Assembly (NCBI GenBank): GCA_964017235.1 | Contig: OZ024928.1 | Location: 4,898,001-4,962,000, forward strand | Reading direction: 5' to 3' | DNA length: 64,000 bases | Source of the DNA: Sabellastarte sp. h YS-2021 | Taxonomy: Eukaryota > Annelida > Polychaeta > Sabellida > Sabellidae | In this document: positions 1 to 13,104 of the stretch, piece by piece | Layout: every line of letters begins with the position of its first letter | Numbering within the stretch: position 1 is the stretch's first letter | Program-made: the position numbers and the translations under genes | Notes under the pieces: model-generated | The model's database searches: none | Told to the model about the DNA's origin: nothing | What the model saw: the letters and a program-made list of their open reading frames with translations, nothing else

Positions 1-1180
1 CAAAGAACAAAAGAACTTGAATAACATTTTAACAAAAAATAAACTATATTTGCATGCACTTTATTGGCTATTTAATCTTCAGTTTGTTCACCTCATTTTT
101 GACAAGATCATGCGGGGAAAATCACAGTGTTTAAAATCGGCCAGGTTATATGATTGATAACAATAGTGGAACGGGAGCAATACACACAAACCTGTATCAT
201 GTAGTAACATTATATTAACGTCAGTTACTTTTCCTGTTCTGCCTTTAGTCTTAAACCCTCTACCATATTGTAAGTTTTAATCTTCCTTTATACCAACATT
301 CTACTGGCTGGCCATATGACTACCACTTTGCAGCCAGTCACTATCTATTCTGATAAAGGAGTTAACCTGAGGAGGTTTGCCATCCTCAGTCGCAGGATCA
401 CAGAGATATCAAACAAGTTTTATATTTTGTTGTTTTTCTGTCAATGGCTCACTGGATTGACTTTACGGTCCCCCACTTCAATTGTTTGGTCGAAAGGACA
501 GTTGTATAGCAATGCAACCTGTGGCATAGCCCTCTTATGGCCAGTCTTGCTATTTGCGACGCTGGTCGCAATATTGCCAGATCTTGGATGTATTTATAGT
601 TTTACTCTCATGTAAGATAATCATTCTTATAACACTGCTCTTAAAAATAACGTGTAGTTTTTCTGACAAATAAGCTGGAGATCAATAATGTACTGATCAA
701 TACAACTTCATCACTTGTATTTAACATACCTTCTAACAAATAGAAAGGCCTTCAAAACGGAAACAAGTGTGGATATTTGCAGGTTCTGTAAGTGGCAACA
801 TTGTCAGCAATTTTGCAAGGTGCAAAAGTTCTTAAGAGCTGTGTCGCCTCTCATTTTACCTATACTTGTAATCACCATTGGCACGCAGCGAGGTGCTGTT
901 ATGGGTCATCAAGCTATGAGTTAAAATGCATGACCAAAAGGCTGGTCGCGAGTCCTTTATAATCTGTTTAAACATTTTCTTTTCCTGCCTAAAATTGACA
1001 TAAAAGTCATGGCAAACTTGAATTTCTAGACAACTTGCAACAAAGAACAGATTGTATGGTCAGTCAGTCAATGGGAGATGGGTGTTAGTGACATACAATT
1101 GTCATGCATTGTTATCTTAATATTCAAAATATTTACGTCAGAAACGAAAATTCTCTACCGAATGATCCATACAGTGTTAT

Positions 1181-1203
1181 GGGGGGGGGGGGGGGGGGGG
1201 GGG
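1181..1203. repeat. poly-G tract, 23 G
   Basis: An uninterrupted run of 23 G. It is one of several long G or C runs in the window (others near 8971, 26327, 45014, 45812 and 54257). Runs like this are prone to slippage and to sequencing error, so the length is uncertain. Confidence 0.95.
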
Positions 1204-1927
1204 TATTAGATTCGCAAGTGACACTTCATATCATCTTGCACACAATGCCTGGACTTGTTTGCTTCTTGTAATTACATCACAGAAGAAGATTTGAATACAC
1301 CATTACTGAGTTTTTTTGTAATTTTTTTATTTGGCTGTTAAGACGTATTTTTCTTTCCAAATAAACCACAAATGATAAATAACGATGCAAATTACAGGAA
1401 TAAAAAGCCAGACAAAGCCATACCTCTATGAACAAATTACTAAATTGAATTCAACCCATGTGATTAAGTAATTTGAACGGTGACCACATAAGACTATCTC
1501 TCTCAGCTGTGGCCAAAATACCTGTGGTTTGTAAAACCACAAAAAGGTCCATTTGTTCCGTCCGACCAAATCTCAGCAGCCCTGGAATGTGGACGTCTGA
1601 ACCAGTATTTACAGATGTGCAGTAACAATGATCACTTCAATGATCACTTCACAGATGCATTGTTAAAAAGTACAAGTGGAAATGCTTTGTGATTGAGAAA
1701 TTCTTTATTGGACATTCCATAGAAAATTATAGATTATGCAAAGTTCACACTTCCTCGGTCTATTGTCTCTTATGAAGACCTGAAGATCAATTTCTTGTGT
1801 GCACAACATCATCTTGTGATAACAATATGCAGTTGCCTGGACATTTATTGCGTGGTATGGCTGACGCGTAATGTTAGAAACGAATGGCTTGTGTATTATA
1901 ACAGTGCATTCGACCTGGTGGGTCATA

Positions 1928-1940
1928 AGGTCAAAGGTCA
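1928..1940 (+). promoter_or_regulatory. AGGTCA direct repeat with 1-nt spacer (DR1-like)
   Basis: Two perfect AGGTCA hexamers in direct orientation separated by one A. This is the textbook DR1 arrangement bound by RXR-type and HNF4-type nuclear receptors. No neighbouring gene was recognised, so function is only a possibility, and a single 13-bp match can occur by chance. Confidence 0.3.
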
Positions 1941-2030
1941 GTGACGGTGGAGATACAGAGAGAATAAATTAGGAAATTGACTGGAAGTACCATTGGTTAC
2001 GGAAATACTCATACCAAAGTGGAATAGAAT

Positions 2031-2230
2031 AAACTACCATTTGGTTACATAATGACCCTTAGAGGGTAGTTAACATGCAATCACTAGAATAGTTAATATT
2101 CATACAATTATATAACATACAGTAGTGTCACACCAAGGTGAGACAAAATGAAATACCATCTGGTTACACAATGACCCTTAGAGGCTAGTTAAATATGTAA
2201 CAGTTACTGCTCATACGATTATATAGCATT
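2031..2230. repeat. degenerate tandem duplication, about 118-bp period
   Basis: Two adjacent segments share the pattern ACCAT[T/C]TGGTTACA.AATGACCCTTAGAGG.TAGTTAA followed by a similar CATACAATTATATA tail. The copies have diverged by several substitutions and small indels, so the duplication is not recent. Confidence 0.7.
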
Positions 2231-2421
2231 TTGTGGTTTCAGAGTCTTAGGGAAACAGTACAGTCTGGTCAGTGTCAACGTTAATAATAGGAGTCCAGGT
2301 CAGCTGTGTCCAGTTAGTGTCAAAGTTGATAGGGGGAGCCCAAGTCAGCTGGGTCCATCTTGCTGTGGGAAGCAATTTACCCAAAATAGATAATGATCTA
2401 TATAATATGATCTCCCTAAAC

Positions 2422-2700
2422 GTGGGTAAGGTCTGAAGGGGTCTGGCTAATTATTGAAAAGTTTTAACCCAAAATCATGAAGGAGCCATATCATTCCGGA
2501 GATACCTCCCACCAGATGGGTTAGGTCTGAAGGGGTCCAGCTCATCCTCGAAATCGCAAACTAGGAATTCCTAGTGAGTACAAACAATCCAAGTCTATAG
2601 GCAACGCCACATCAGTCCAAAGAGACCTCCTGATAAGTGGGTTAGTACTGAAGGGGTCAAGCTCAGCCTCAAAATCAAAAGCTAGGCTCCCCTAGGTTGG
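2422..2700. repeat. three degenerate tandem units
   Basis: Three units of roughly 100-120 bp each contain GGGT.AGG.CTGAAGGGGTC followed by a CTC-A-CCTC-AAATC-like segment. They are imperfect and irregularly spaced. No coding potential is visible. Confidence 0.6.
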
Positions 2701-4241
2701 TAGGTGGGTGCCTGGATCAGCCAGGTCCTGCCTAAATTCAATCAGTATAAGCTGACAAAGATGATTATAAGTCTATGAGAATAAGGTCATGCAAAAATCC
2801 AGTTTAAGTTATCAGCCTGCTCGTTTTGCTTTAACAGGAGGGTGGTTGGTGATTTTTTCCATATATTCACAAACTCCAATTGGACTTTCTGATTGACTTT
2901 AGAATTTGAAATTCTACCAGATTGGACTTTCTGCCATGACATATATATTTCGTCCTTATGACTCCAAAAGATACCTGGGTACATGGGTAGTACACTCCGT
3001 AGAAGATATGTCCTAAATATCCACCGAGTCACCCACCCAGCCCCTCTTCTTCACCTCTCTAGAGTATGTCTCTCTGTACAGCTTTGTTGAGTCTCGTGAG
3101 ACGTTTTTCAAACATTTCAAAAAGTGGCCACAAAGGCAAAACTCTGTCAGAGTTATATCAAATGCCAATAAAAATCATCCAATCCAATGCAAATTTGCAT
3201 AAAGAAGTCCAACTCAAATCCAATGTGGGTTGAAAAAAGAAGCATAGACAAACCCTAATAGGTTGTACCTCATGATTCCAGTAAGGGAAAGTTTGAAAAA
3301 AGTAAAATATGATAATTTAATTAGGGAATTCCCTTATCTAAAACTACTATTTCAACGTGAAAAACATAAGTTTATTGACTTAACTACCCTAGAAAATGAG
3401 GTAGATCACAGTATTTGCTGACGTAACAATATTACATTTATTAGTTACGAGTTTCAAACATCCTGTGCAACCTCTCTGATATTGAAACTTATTCAAAGAT
3501 ACCAAGTCTTCTAATTAGGCTTTCTAATTGTCACTTTACTTACAGAAGACGAGCTGTCAACAGCAAGGTGTGACCATTAATATTAAAAATCCAGTAACAA
3601 TATTTGAAAATGTTATTCTGTTTGAAGAAGGTAAAAATATTTTAATTTTAAATCTGCATTTAAAAATTAGACATAGTTTTCTACAAATGTGCAATATTTT
3701 TTTTGGTCTAAAGGTAATAAATATATACCTTCAAGAGAAATCATTTATTTACAGAAGAATCCAGTTAGTGCATTGTTCTCGTGAAGTGTTTCACAGATAT
3801 ATATCTAGGCTACATCTTAAGATAACATAAAATACTAATTTATCTAACTTATATCTATCTATTCTATCTGAAAATGACAAATATCTGCACATTTTAGAAC
3901 CAGACCCTGAGGGCAATTATGTAGTAATATGAAGGAATATCTCGTCTAAATCTGTTATCATAAGAGTGATAAATTCCCCTTCAATTACCTCAGTAATATG
4001 ATAATTTTATCAGAAAACAATTTGATCTTGTATGCCAATATTTTGATGAATGGCATCTATCTTGTTGATAAATGACACATGTAATGCATGTCTTCATGTT
4101 TCCCATTTGTGATTTCCCCCCTTTTTGACAGTAAGGTGCGCAAATTACACAAACAATTTTAAAAATAATTTAGTCATTATGACTCCGTGTTCTGGAACTC
4201 TCTTCCGTTTTCCATAGGAAAAAGTCCCTCTGTTGTATCCT

Positions 4242-5732
4242 TAATACCCCTTTCACACTACAGATGTTATCACTAGCGGTAACCCACGTTTGGAAAATGT
4301 CCTTGTACTTGGATCGCCATCTAACGTCCCTGTGTGACCTTCCGAGTCAGTGGCAAACCGCCCATTACCTTCCACGCCCTACGGAAGTTTGCAACCCTTT
4401 TAAATTTCTGCCTCTGATTTCAGTACAGTGGGCATGCACAGACAATTTTGCGCATGTGCTAATGAATTTCTGACTACAGTAACCAAAGGTGTGATCCATG
4501 GTGTACATAAGGTTGTGATTCGGACATCTTCGGTGTAATACGGCGACATAAGAAGAGTAAAGGTATTGGTCATTTGTCACGTGTTTGTTCGACTGCTCCC
4601 AAAGGTGAGTTGAGGTTGCATCTCTGTGACCAACATTTGAAGTAGTGTCATCTGACTGTTAGTGATGGTTTATAAATACAATAAATAATTGTAAATACAT
4701 CAGATAAGCAAAAATTATAAAATTATAATAAATACCAACTACACTCATATTGGAAATATTTCCTTTTTAAAAAAGTTCACCTAAGGCCGAGGCAAAGAGT
4801 TACCACTCTTTATTTACCAATATGCAGACAATATTGTAGCTTTAAGTGACTTTCATAGTATTCCAAATAACCAAGAAAATCATCAACAGTATTGGCCTTC
4901 TCACCTGGTTAGCACCTCTTGCACCATCTCCACAACTGGTTCTTCTATGGATAACCGGTTCTGAACCGACTATAAACCTGTAAGAACCGGGGAGTGCACC
5001 ACAGGATCCCCAAAAGTACTTCAGGGACCCATACAGGCCTCTAATACCTCATAGCCTCTGAAGAGACTGAGAAATAGTTTACCAGTCGAAATACAATTGA
5101 CCCAGAGTTAATTATATCAGGCTAATATTACTTTATTATTGCCTAGCTTGGCAATTAGCAGGAAACAGTTTTTTAGTTTTGTTCACTATGAGTGCTCCTT
5201 CAACCACTGCTAGTCAAGCTGAATTCTGTGATGCCATGTCTAAAGACAACGTCACCTCGGAACTCCCAAGTGGCTGGGACACACCCATCCCCATAAGCAA
5301 GATTTCAGCAGAACATGGACAAATCAAACCTGTCTCACATCATTTCAAGAATGAAGGACACAGTTGCAAATATATGCAGTTTCAGTATGCTAGAGGGATG
5401 TACACCAAAATTTGAATCAGACAGTACTTCCGAAAGAAGGTGTATTGAGTTGTGTTGGATTTGCATTGATTCAAATTACACTTTCTGGCCCCAATTTGCA
5501 TCAACCAATTAGTGTGATTACTTATGGCTATTATTTGGACTGCAATGCACTCAGCAGTTTCCCACTTTCTTTCTTCTGACTGTTATTGAAGGTTAAAAAC
5601 AGTGTCCAATCAGTGGCCTTCCACCTGTAGTGAGAACAACCCAGACAAAATGGGGCAGCCTGGGGGCGGTTCCGCTGCCACGAAAAACTTCTTAACGCTG
5701 GACACAGTGCCTGTAGTGTGAAAGGGGTATTA
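4242..5732. mobile_element. 1.49-kb DNA transposon with perfect 22-bp TIRs, non-autonomous
   Basis: The first 22 bases (TAATACCCCTTTCACACTAC plus AG) are the exact reverse complement of the last 22 (5711-5732). The next inner bases also match partly. Both ends are flanked by TA if the element is taken to start at ATACCCC, which would fit a TA target duplication, but other readings are possible. The interior has only short open frames without transposase motifs, so this looks like a non-autonomous copy. The superfamily is not assigned. Confidence 0.75.
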
Positions 5733-5845
5733 GGAAAAACCTGAAGGCTCACCTTTTAAACTCAGGCTTTCCCACTTTCCATCCGGTCACACCCACAATC
5801 TTGAATAAGTGACCTAGACTGTCCCCCACTACACTTTTTAACACT

Positions 5846-5905
5846 AATTTTGTTAACCTCATTCCCCATTGCGGGGAAGATATTGTGCCTGCAAAGCAGT
5901 AGATC
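5846..5905 (+). repeat. dispersed repeat fragment (first copy)
   Basis: The segment with GGGAAGATATTG.GC.TGCAAAGCAGTAGAT recurs at about 19040-19100 with a few substitutions. It is a piece of a dispersed repeat family of unknown class. Confidence 0.6.
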
Positions 5906-8900
5906 TGATTAAGTTTTGTGCCCAAGTGAGGTAAGGTTTAAAGGCAAATAGTAGCAATTATTGAATTCGTATTGAGGCAACTACTCTCCACTTATCTTCG
6001 TCAGTTGCTCCCCCCACCTGTTGATAAAAATAGTTGTGGATTCTTCTGTTTGGATGTTCACCAAAACCAGTTGCCGCAGCTGGTAAAGAAGTGCTTCTTC
6101 TTCTAACTCCTGTACAATGTACTGTAGATTAGTCTCTTTTGCCACTCTATATCAAGTAACTCTCAGTCTGTTCTTCATATTCTCAGTATGTTCACTCTTA
6201 TACCCGAGGTAGACATGGGAGAGTATACTTTGATCATCTTGAAGAATAAATCAAAATACAGGCGGTTTTAGATTTGCCAGAATTCATACAAAAGAGGCAG
6301 AAAAAAGAATTCCAGACTTCTATGATATTCTTTGACATTCTCCGACTGATCCATCATTAAGCTTCAACAATGCAAAAATTATACTGGGATTATCCTACGA
6401 TTACCCCACAAATCAGCTACAGGTAGGCTACAATCAATTCAATCTGTGGATGCAAAGACTCTTCTGCCACAAGTAAAAAGTGAGTTGAGAGCAACGAAGA
6501 ACATTTGGTGAATTTACTGAGTGATTTGATAGCCAATGCCCTACAACAGAGTTACGTAATGAAAGAATGTGATTCCTCTTGTAGTGAATTGTTAAAAATG
6601 GTGAATACCTACAGTACTTATGAACATCAAGTTGTCATTGTTAAGTGGCAGAAGATGAAAATGTTTCAAGACGTTTTCCGCAACGAGCATCAAATAATTT
6701 TCTATTCGCAGATATTCGCCATGTAAATTCACTTCTGTTTGACCTGGGCTTTAGGCCTTCCCTGTTCTCTGTATGTTTTATCTGCCTCTTATTTATTGGC
6801 CAAAGGTGACTTAAATATACCAAAGTCATACACAACACCCTTTGTTATCTAAACAACTTTGGAAACAAATTTATTCAAATGATACAGATTAAATGAACAG
6901 AAGCTGAGAAAAGTTAAGGCTCTAAGTCAATCTTATTTTAGAAAATAGCCCAATGTGAAAAAGAAAATTTTCAAACGTATTAGTCTTCTTGGGTTGTTGC
7001 AGAAAAATAATGAATATATTTTGGTTGTTTTGACTGTGTTTATATGAATTTAAGCATTAGGTGTGAGAGGAATATTGTCTCAGTTAAGCATGGACTTAAA
7101 TTCTTTCCTGAATCCCAACTTAAGAAGCCCAAACTTGGCTAAATCAGAGTCTCAGAATTTAATGAGATTTTGACTTAAGTCAAGGACTTATGTATAAAAT
7201 TCTGACTAAAGTCAGGGACTTAAGTAAATCCGACATTTGGTCCAAAGGAACAACTTACATTTAAACAAGTTATATCAGTGGTACATAACAACAGAGAAGA
7301 TAAGTGCTCATGTACTATATGAAATTAAAATAGCAGATATTCTTATTGATGAGTTGTCTGCCTTGGCTGTCAGTAGAAGTGAAACATCAAGTCAGTTACC
7401 ATTGATTTACTCAACAAACAGATTAGACACAAGACCGTTCTACTTGAAATATAATTGCTCATCTTACACCCACAATGGCAGGTATTTATTATGACAAGAG
7501 CAGACATGCAGACAAACCTTTGGGAAAAAGATTACTTACCGTAAACTCTGTAATTTCTTACACCCACTGCAACCAATACCGTTGATCAAACAAATGATTT
7601 TGATTATAATACTGCCTTCAACAATTTTTATAGGTCCTCGGTTTTTCATCTCATCATAAGCCACTCTTGCATCGCATCATCTAGGCACACAAAAAAATTG
7701 GCTACTTTGCAAGGGACGCTATAGCTACAGTGCCATTTTGCGTTCACACAGTATGGCTACACACGCATCCATGTCTCAAGGAAAATTACGTGAGATTTGG
7801 GCAAGTGAATTCTCCATGCTAGTGTTGTAGGATCTCCCCATTTACTTACAGGGTTTGCGTGTGCGTATGATACACTCGCGTGTACCTTGCATGTAAATAA
7901 ACCCACTGTGCAACCTGTGGCTAGTCGCAGGCTGTTCTTGGATGTGCATGTAGTGACACTCATGTTGGGAGAGTTTAACTTGTTTGCACGGGCATAGATC
8001 TACTGCCCTACAAACAGGCCACGTCTGTATTTTTCACCAATGATCATAACACACGTTTATGTGTTCACATGTACAATGGAATATAAGAGAAGTTATAGAC
8101 TGTAACCTCAGTGTAAGTACGACCTGTCGCAATAAGAGACTGGCTATTGAACCAGATGTAAAACTTTCACTTTGTAGACAAATTGTATCAGTCTTATTAC
8201 AACCGGAAGTTGATAGGGTGGAGTAAGGCAGCGCATAGTAGTTGGTAAACAATCTGCAATGAAAACTGCTACGCAACTACCAAAAATCCTAGTTCAAGTT
8301 GGGCTTTAAATTGAACCAAGAACCTTAGATTTAGAAGTGGTGTATGTTACCCAATGTGACACTATGTCCCCGTCAAACAGCACAGTTATCAAACAAAGAA
8401 ATTGATACAAGAAAAGATAAAATGTCAAATTATAGATGTTATGTCGCTTTCAGCAGCTTATGGCCCTGTCACACCTTTACTTATGGTTGTATCTGTATGT
8501 ATTTACTTTCTACTTAACGACCTTATTGTCATTGCTCTGGAAAGAGACCCCAATATGTAGGAAGTAGAGGTTGAAGAATGAGTCAATTGAATATATATCC
8601 CACCTGGCTTCACCTCTCAGGCATCTGTATCTACCAAAACAGAAGGCAGCCAGAATCACAACCAAAGTTGTAGAGACATGTCATAAGTACATCCCTCATG
8701 TTGTCATGAGTTGGACTTGACATCAAGACTAGAACTGGGAGAGAGACATGATTTAATGACAAAAATTGAAGAATTTCCACACGTAGGGGTGGGGCAGTTC
8801 AGTTCTGGGGAAGTTGTTTCTATCTTAAATTATTTTGGTTTTCACCATATACACGTGGTCCAATTTGATTGGTCACTCCTTTTTCAACTTGTTTGAACCC

Positions 8901-8970
8901 CTAATGAATCTGTCATTTTGAAGTTAGAGGGACTTGGGAACACAGCACCGAAAATTTTATCACCCTCCCT
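5906..8970. other. non-coding DNA, nothing recognised
   Basis: No frame here shows domain motifs or a credible exon structure. The segment 7080-7230 has a recurring (GA)CTTAAGT.(A)GGACTTA pattern, a weak local repeat. Otherwise I see nothing to annotate. Confidence 0.5.
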
Positions 8971-8983
8971 CCCCCCCCCCCCC
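8971..8983. repeat. poly-C tract, 13 C
   Basis: An uninterrupted run of 13 C after a CT-rich lead-in (CACCCTCCCT). It has low information content and its length is uncertain. Confidence 0.9.
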
Positions 8984-10467
8984 TTAAGTACAGTTATATT
9001 ACATTATGTCTTATTTCACATATGTTATCAGTGCAGTAACAATGTGGCTCGACTTGGTCATGGTCGTTCGTGAGTGTTTGTATTACGACACGTCGGTTCA
9101 TACATTATAAAGATCAATTTTTCATCAAAACTTTAATAATACACTAATATATTACTTACCTTATAAAATCTTATGATAATAAGCGTTTTTAACACTGACA
9201 TTTTTAAGTTGTCGCAGTTTTCAAGTGGAAACAACAATGGCTACTTCCCTCAATTTTTTAACCGCAAATATAAATTCTCAGTACTCAGTACTTTATCAGA
9301 TAGGGTCAAAGATCAAACTACAAAAATTCGTTTTTTATTTAAAACCGGCTAATTAATAAAATATATTTCTTCTGAAGCCCTTGACCAACACTAATATCTA
9401 CGACTCTCGTCGGTTCACTGTCACCTATTAGTTCCGACGCATCGACTCTAGTATTTCTTGACGACTTACAGCACTACATGTTATAATATTTTGTGAGCAG
9501 ATGACTCTCTCTAGTAACAATGGTGGAGCTGCATACATTATCATATGCCATTAATGAACATGGAGTATCAGAATATGATATCTATAATGCTTTCCTGTGG
9601 GACATAATATACATGTGATACCTCTTCTTGATGCCACCTGTGCTTATTATGTGGAATGTTGTGGAAGTGTGTTGTTATTATTTTTTTCCATTGGAAGTGG
9701 TAGTCTTCTCAGAGGGAGTGCTGTTGCTTGCCTGCTCACCTGTATTTACAAGAGGATGGTTTTTCTTTAACACATGTATGATGCTGCCACCTCTTGTATT
9801 CAGCAAAGAACTATATGATAGAGTATTAATATATGCTATTGTATTACAGTCACTAAGGTTTCATTTCAGTTTTAGTGAGGATATCACAACGATCTTTGCC
9901 TCAACACTAGTTTAACCAATGTTTTAGTTATTTGATTTTATATTAACACTGGAATACATTCGTGTACTTCCAAGTATGTTTTTAGGGTGTTTTCCTTCCA
10001 TTTCATTTAGTTATTACAGATATAGATGTAAACTTAAGATATAAATACAGTGAATTGTTAACCTTAATCACAGTTCATGTACTCCTTTGCTAACACACTG
10101 GTTATTAAATTGCTGTAAACTCCACCTTGTCAATCCATTTCTGTGTCTTTTTCATTACTTGGTCTTTGATCTTGTCTTGACCTTGAGGTCTGACCTTTTA
10201 CTTAAGACTTTGGATTTGACCTTTGGCCTACTTTTGGCTGACACTTGCAGCATGGTGCGCACAGTTTTAGGAGTAACACCGACATCTTATATATACAAAC
10301 ACAAAGAATTTTACTCATGTGTGCTATATACAATTTATGTAGTTTTAGGATATAATATCATAATTCCCATTTGCCTCTTTTACTTCTCTTCAACTTCCTG
10401 GGAACTGACAATTCTGGTGTCGATGAATATCTTTAACATTATGGCTCTTTTTATTGTAAAATATTGG
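8984..10467. other. non-coding DNA, nothing recognised
   Basis: AT-rich sequence without a supported gene. Three TGACCT hexamers lie within about 60 bp near 10170-10225, similar in spirit to the half-site clusters of the YR element 3' repeats. The surrounding sequence does not align with any of them by eye. Confidence 0.45.
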
Positions 10468-10700
10468 GGGGGAACGGTGGTAACACTCTGGCCTCCCACC
10501 TCTGAGGCCGGGGGTTTGGTTCCTGGCACGGCCTCAAGTGGGAAAGCTGGTAGTTGCTTCCCGTTGGTTGGCAGTTTAAAGTACAGATCCCTTATGAACT
10601 GTATGTACTGGTTTCCTCTGCCCTTCCAACTACCCATCGTGATATGACCTGTACAGTGTTGAAAGCGACATAAAACCCCAAATAAAAAAATATTGTAAAA
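10468..10700 (+). mobile_element. tRNA-derived SINE, copy 1 (degenerate head)
   Basis: This aligns along its length with the better-preserved copy at 26568-26800: a GGTGGTAACACTC head, CACCTCTGAGGCCG, a degraded box B, a GGGAAAGCTGG..GTTGCTT body, and a tail GTGTTGAAAGCGACATAAAA followed by CCCCAAATAAAA. Box A has lost bases and box B reads GGGTTTGGTTCC, so this copy is probably not transcribed. Any long frame across it is fortuitous. Confidence 0.8.
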
Positions 10701-11879
10701 TATTATATTATATGTCACCCATAAAATAAATTGTTACATTTGTAACATGCAGACTTCTCTATAATGAACCTGACGTTCAATCCAATAGATTGTAAGAAAA
10801 AATTACCCATATAGTTGTGCATATTTGTGATGTATATCCGGAAAGAAAACAATACAAACCAAATCCAAAGGGTGTGGATTGTCTACTTGGTCTTCTTGAC
10901 TGAGAAAAATTTAAATTATAAACCAAAAGGATTGTTTTCAATTTTATTATTCACCACCTTGCTTTAATAACAAATCTAAGACCAAATTTATTAAAAAGTG
11001 CAAAAATAATCAGGTATGGAACGTTTCCAGGGGCACCAGTGAGTATCACAACTTCAGTTTTTAACTTAGTATTTCTCCCCCATTTGTAGGTTACAGAGTT
11101 GTTGAAATATTTTTAAAAAAATTGCACCTATTTCTGTATTCATAACACCCATAATTCATAGTAAGGCGAGTTTGTGTATAAATAATAATAATATTTTCAA
11201 TTTTTTATGTCAGGGAATTTTGGTCGTATATATAAAAGAAGAAACCATTCTATCCTCTTCTTGGGTTATTGTAAATTCATGAATAAGGTAACACAGGCGT
11301 GCCTAACTGGCATAGGAATTTTGTAAAACAGACTGTTAATAGGGATATGGTAAATAACAGATGTGTGTTTACTGTAAAGATGTCTATAAAAATTCAAAGA
11401 GTACAATATATTTTTTTTCATGGCAGACTGATATCAGCTGCAGATGTGAAAACATCCCATTGCCTGATATATCGCTGGTTTCACCCAATGTGACAGCTGT
11501 TTGGGTGTTTGGCATACAACAAGTCAATTTGTTTCCTCACCTAATAAATGTGACTGGATATTAGGTCATTCTAAGCTTGTGTTTCCACAATCCCAATGTT
11601 TGATCACTAAATGCTTATGTATCTGTTTTCTTGTTTGTTTGGAAGTTTGTTTGGAAGTTTGTTTATGGCTTATCCCCCCAAACTCTTGCACGGATGGTAA
11701 TGAAATTTTTAGGGAGCACCGGAACTTTTGTAAACAAGAAAGAACGGATTCAAGTTTGGGCATGATCAATATCCTTGATTCTGGAGCAATTTTTTATTTA
11801 CGTTATCATAGAAACCAATGAGATCATTTACTTAATGCCCTGTGCAAAACTTTTGCTAAGTCTGCACTTGGTTCCCCTC

Positions 11880-12070
11880 CGATTGCTGTAGTTTGTCTGT
11901 TTGTGTGTTTGTTTGTTAGCAGGATTAGGCCAATATTACTGATATCTTCATCAAACAAGTGAAGTCTTGGTTTAACTTAGATCCCATTATATTTTGAGAG
12001 AGATCCAGATCATCGCCGTGGATACAAAAATATCAAAGGCACGGAATTTTCCCAATTATTATTGATGCAT
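11880..12070 (+). repeat. dispersed repeat (TGTTTGTT / ATCCAGATC family)
   Basis: It contains TGTTTGTTTGTTAGCAGGATTA, a middle section ending TTTTGAGAGAGATCCAGATCA, and a trailing AT-rich part. Related copies lie at 13920-14110, 20580-20775 (reverse), 26880-27260 and 63215-63500. The better copies begin with an ACC.CCAAGGAGGT box. It is a common invertebrate dispersed repeat with no coding content. Confidence 0.55.
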
Positions 12071-12350
12071 CTGTTTATATCTGTTTTGTGTCTGAGTTGG
12101 TCTGCAATTGGTCAGATATATAAAAAAATGAGATTGCTGAAGGAAAAGCCTTTTTTCCTAACCTGTCAATAGAAAACTGATCCTGTCAAAATCTATCAGA
12201 AGGGAACAAACTCATTTGTTTGACAGATATAAATCTACCAATTTTTATATCCGTATGGAAAGATGGGCTTAAAAACACTACTTATTTTGTGGTTATGATT
12301 GGAATTTTGTTATTTTTGCTATTCTTCCATCAAAATTTCTTCAGCGTGGT

Positions 12351-12580
12351 AGACAAATATTTTGCAATCAACCTTGCTTATATGTACTTATGTATATCAG
12401 TAAATGTCTTGATATTTTTCTGTAATTTATTGGCTGTAAGTCAATTATATATGACATTTCTTAAGCTTCTTGTACAGACAAATATTTTGCAATCAAAACA
12501 GCTTATATGTACTCGTTTATACCAGCAAATTTCTTGATATTTTGCTGTTATTTATTGGCTGTAAATCAATTATATCTTTC
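12351..12580. repeat. tandem duplication, 125-bp period, two copies
   Basis: AGACAAATATTTTGCAATCA starts at 12351 and again at 12476. In both copies it is followed by GCTTATATGTACT, a CTTGATATTTT segment and TTATTGGCTGTAA.TCAATTATAT. The copies differ at a handful of positions. The open frame across this region is a by-product of the AT-rich repeat. Confidence 0.8.
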
Positions 12581-12962
12581 ATCTAGGAAAAAATGGAGGG
12601 ATTGGAATTAATAAGCAATCATTGGACTTGAATTCAGAATTCAGGCATTTGGAAACGGAAAAAAAGGAAAATTATATGCAGTAAGAGAATATATGTCAAT
12701 GATCTGCTATCATGATTCGGTGATTGAGGAAGTGGAAACAACCCATTGGAATTTCCAACAGGAACAGAAGTTCATTAAAATCTACATACAACTTTCTGAT
12801 CTACTTTGCAAACAAACAGACTACTGGGAAATGTAGTCATTAACATGAGTAGCCATTTGCCACAAAATAGTAACCAAAATGAACAATTCTCTTCAATATT
12901 CAACATTCATTAATTATGAAAACCTGTCATGTTTGCTACTCAACAAACAGCAATGGCTATGG

Positions 12963-13104
12963 AAGCCCGGAACCGCCATCCAAATTCAAAATTTGAAATA
13001 TGCTATTTCCGAATACATATTTTGGATTCCAAATAGCCTATTTTGAATTCCAAATGCGATTTTTCAAATTTTGAAGTTCGAATTTGGATGGCAGTTCTAG
13101 GCTT
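12963..13104. mobile_element. 142-bp foldback / MITE
   Basis: The left end AAGCCCGGAACCGCCATCC and the reverse complement of the right end AAGCCTAGAACTGCCATCC continue together into CAAATTC, about 25 bp with three differences. Past these arms the interior is also roughly self-complementary (AAAATTTGAAA against TTTCAAATTTT). The whole unit would fold into one long hairpin. This is typical of a small foldback element or a collapsed MITE pair. Confidence 0.75.

Larger units (their letters stand above)
1..4241. other. non-coding DNA with short local repeats
   Basis: I see no coding region here: reading frames are short, low-complexity and without recognisable motifs. The stretch holds a poly-G tract and two sets of degenerate tandem repeats, listed separately. 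Nothing suggests an exon of a known host gene, but short exons of an unfamiliar gene could be missed by eye. Confidence 0.6.

Noticed and set aside
10087-10647. 186-codon open frame on the plus strand
   Set aside because: Its second half runs through a SINE copy, its first half has no motif, and the composition is that of translated AT-rich repeat DNA.
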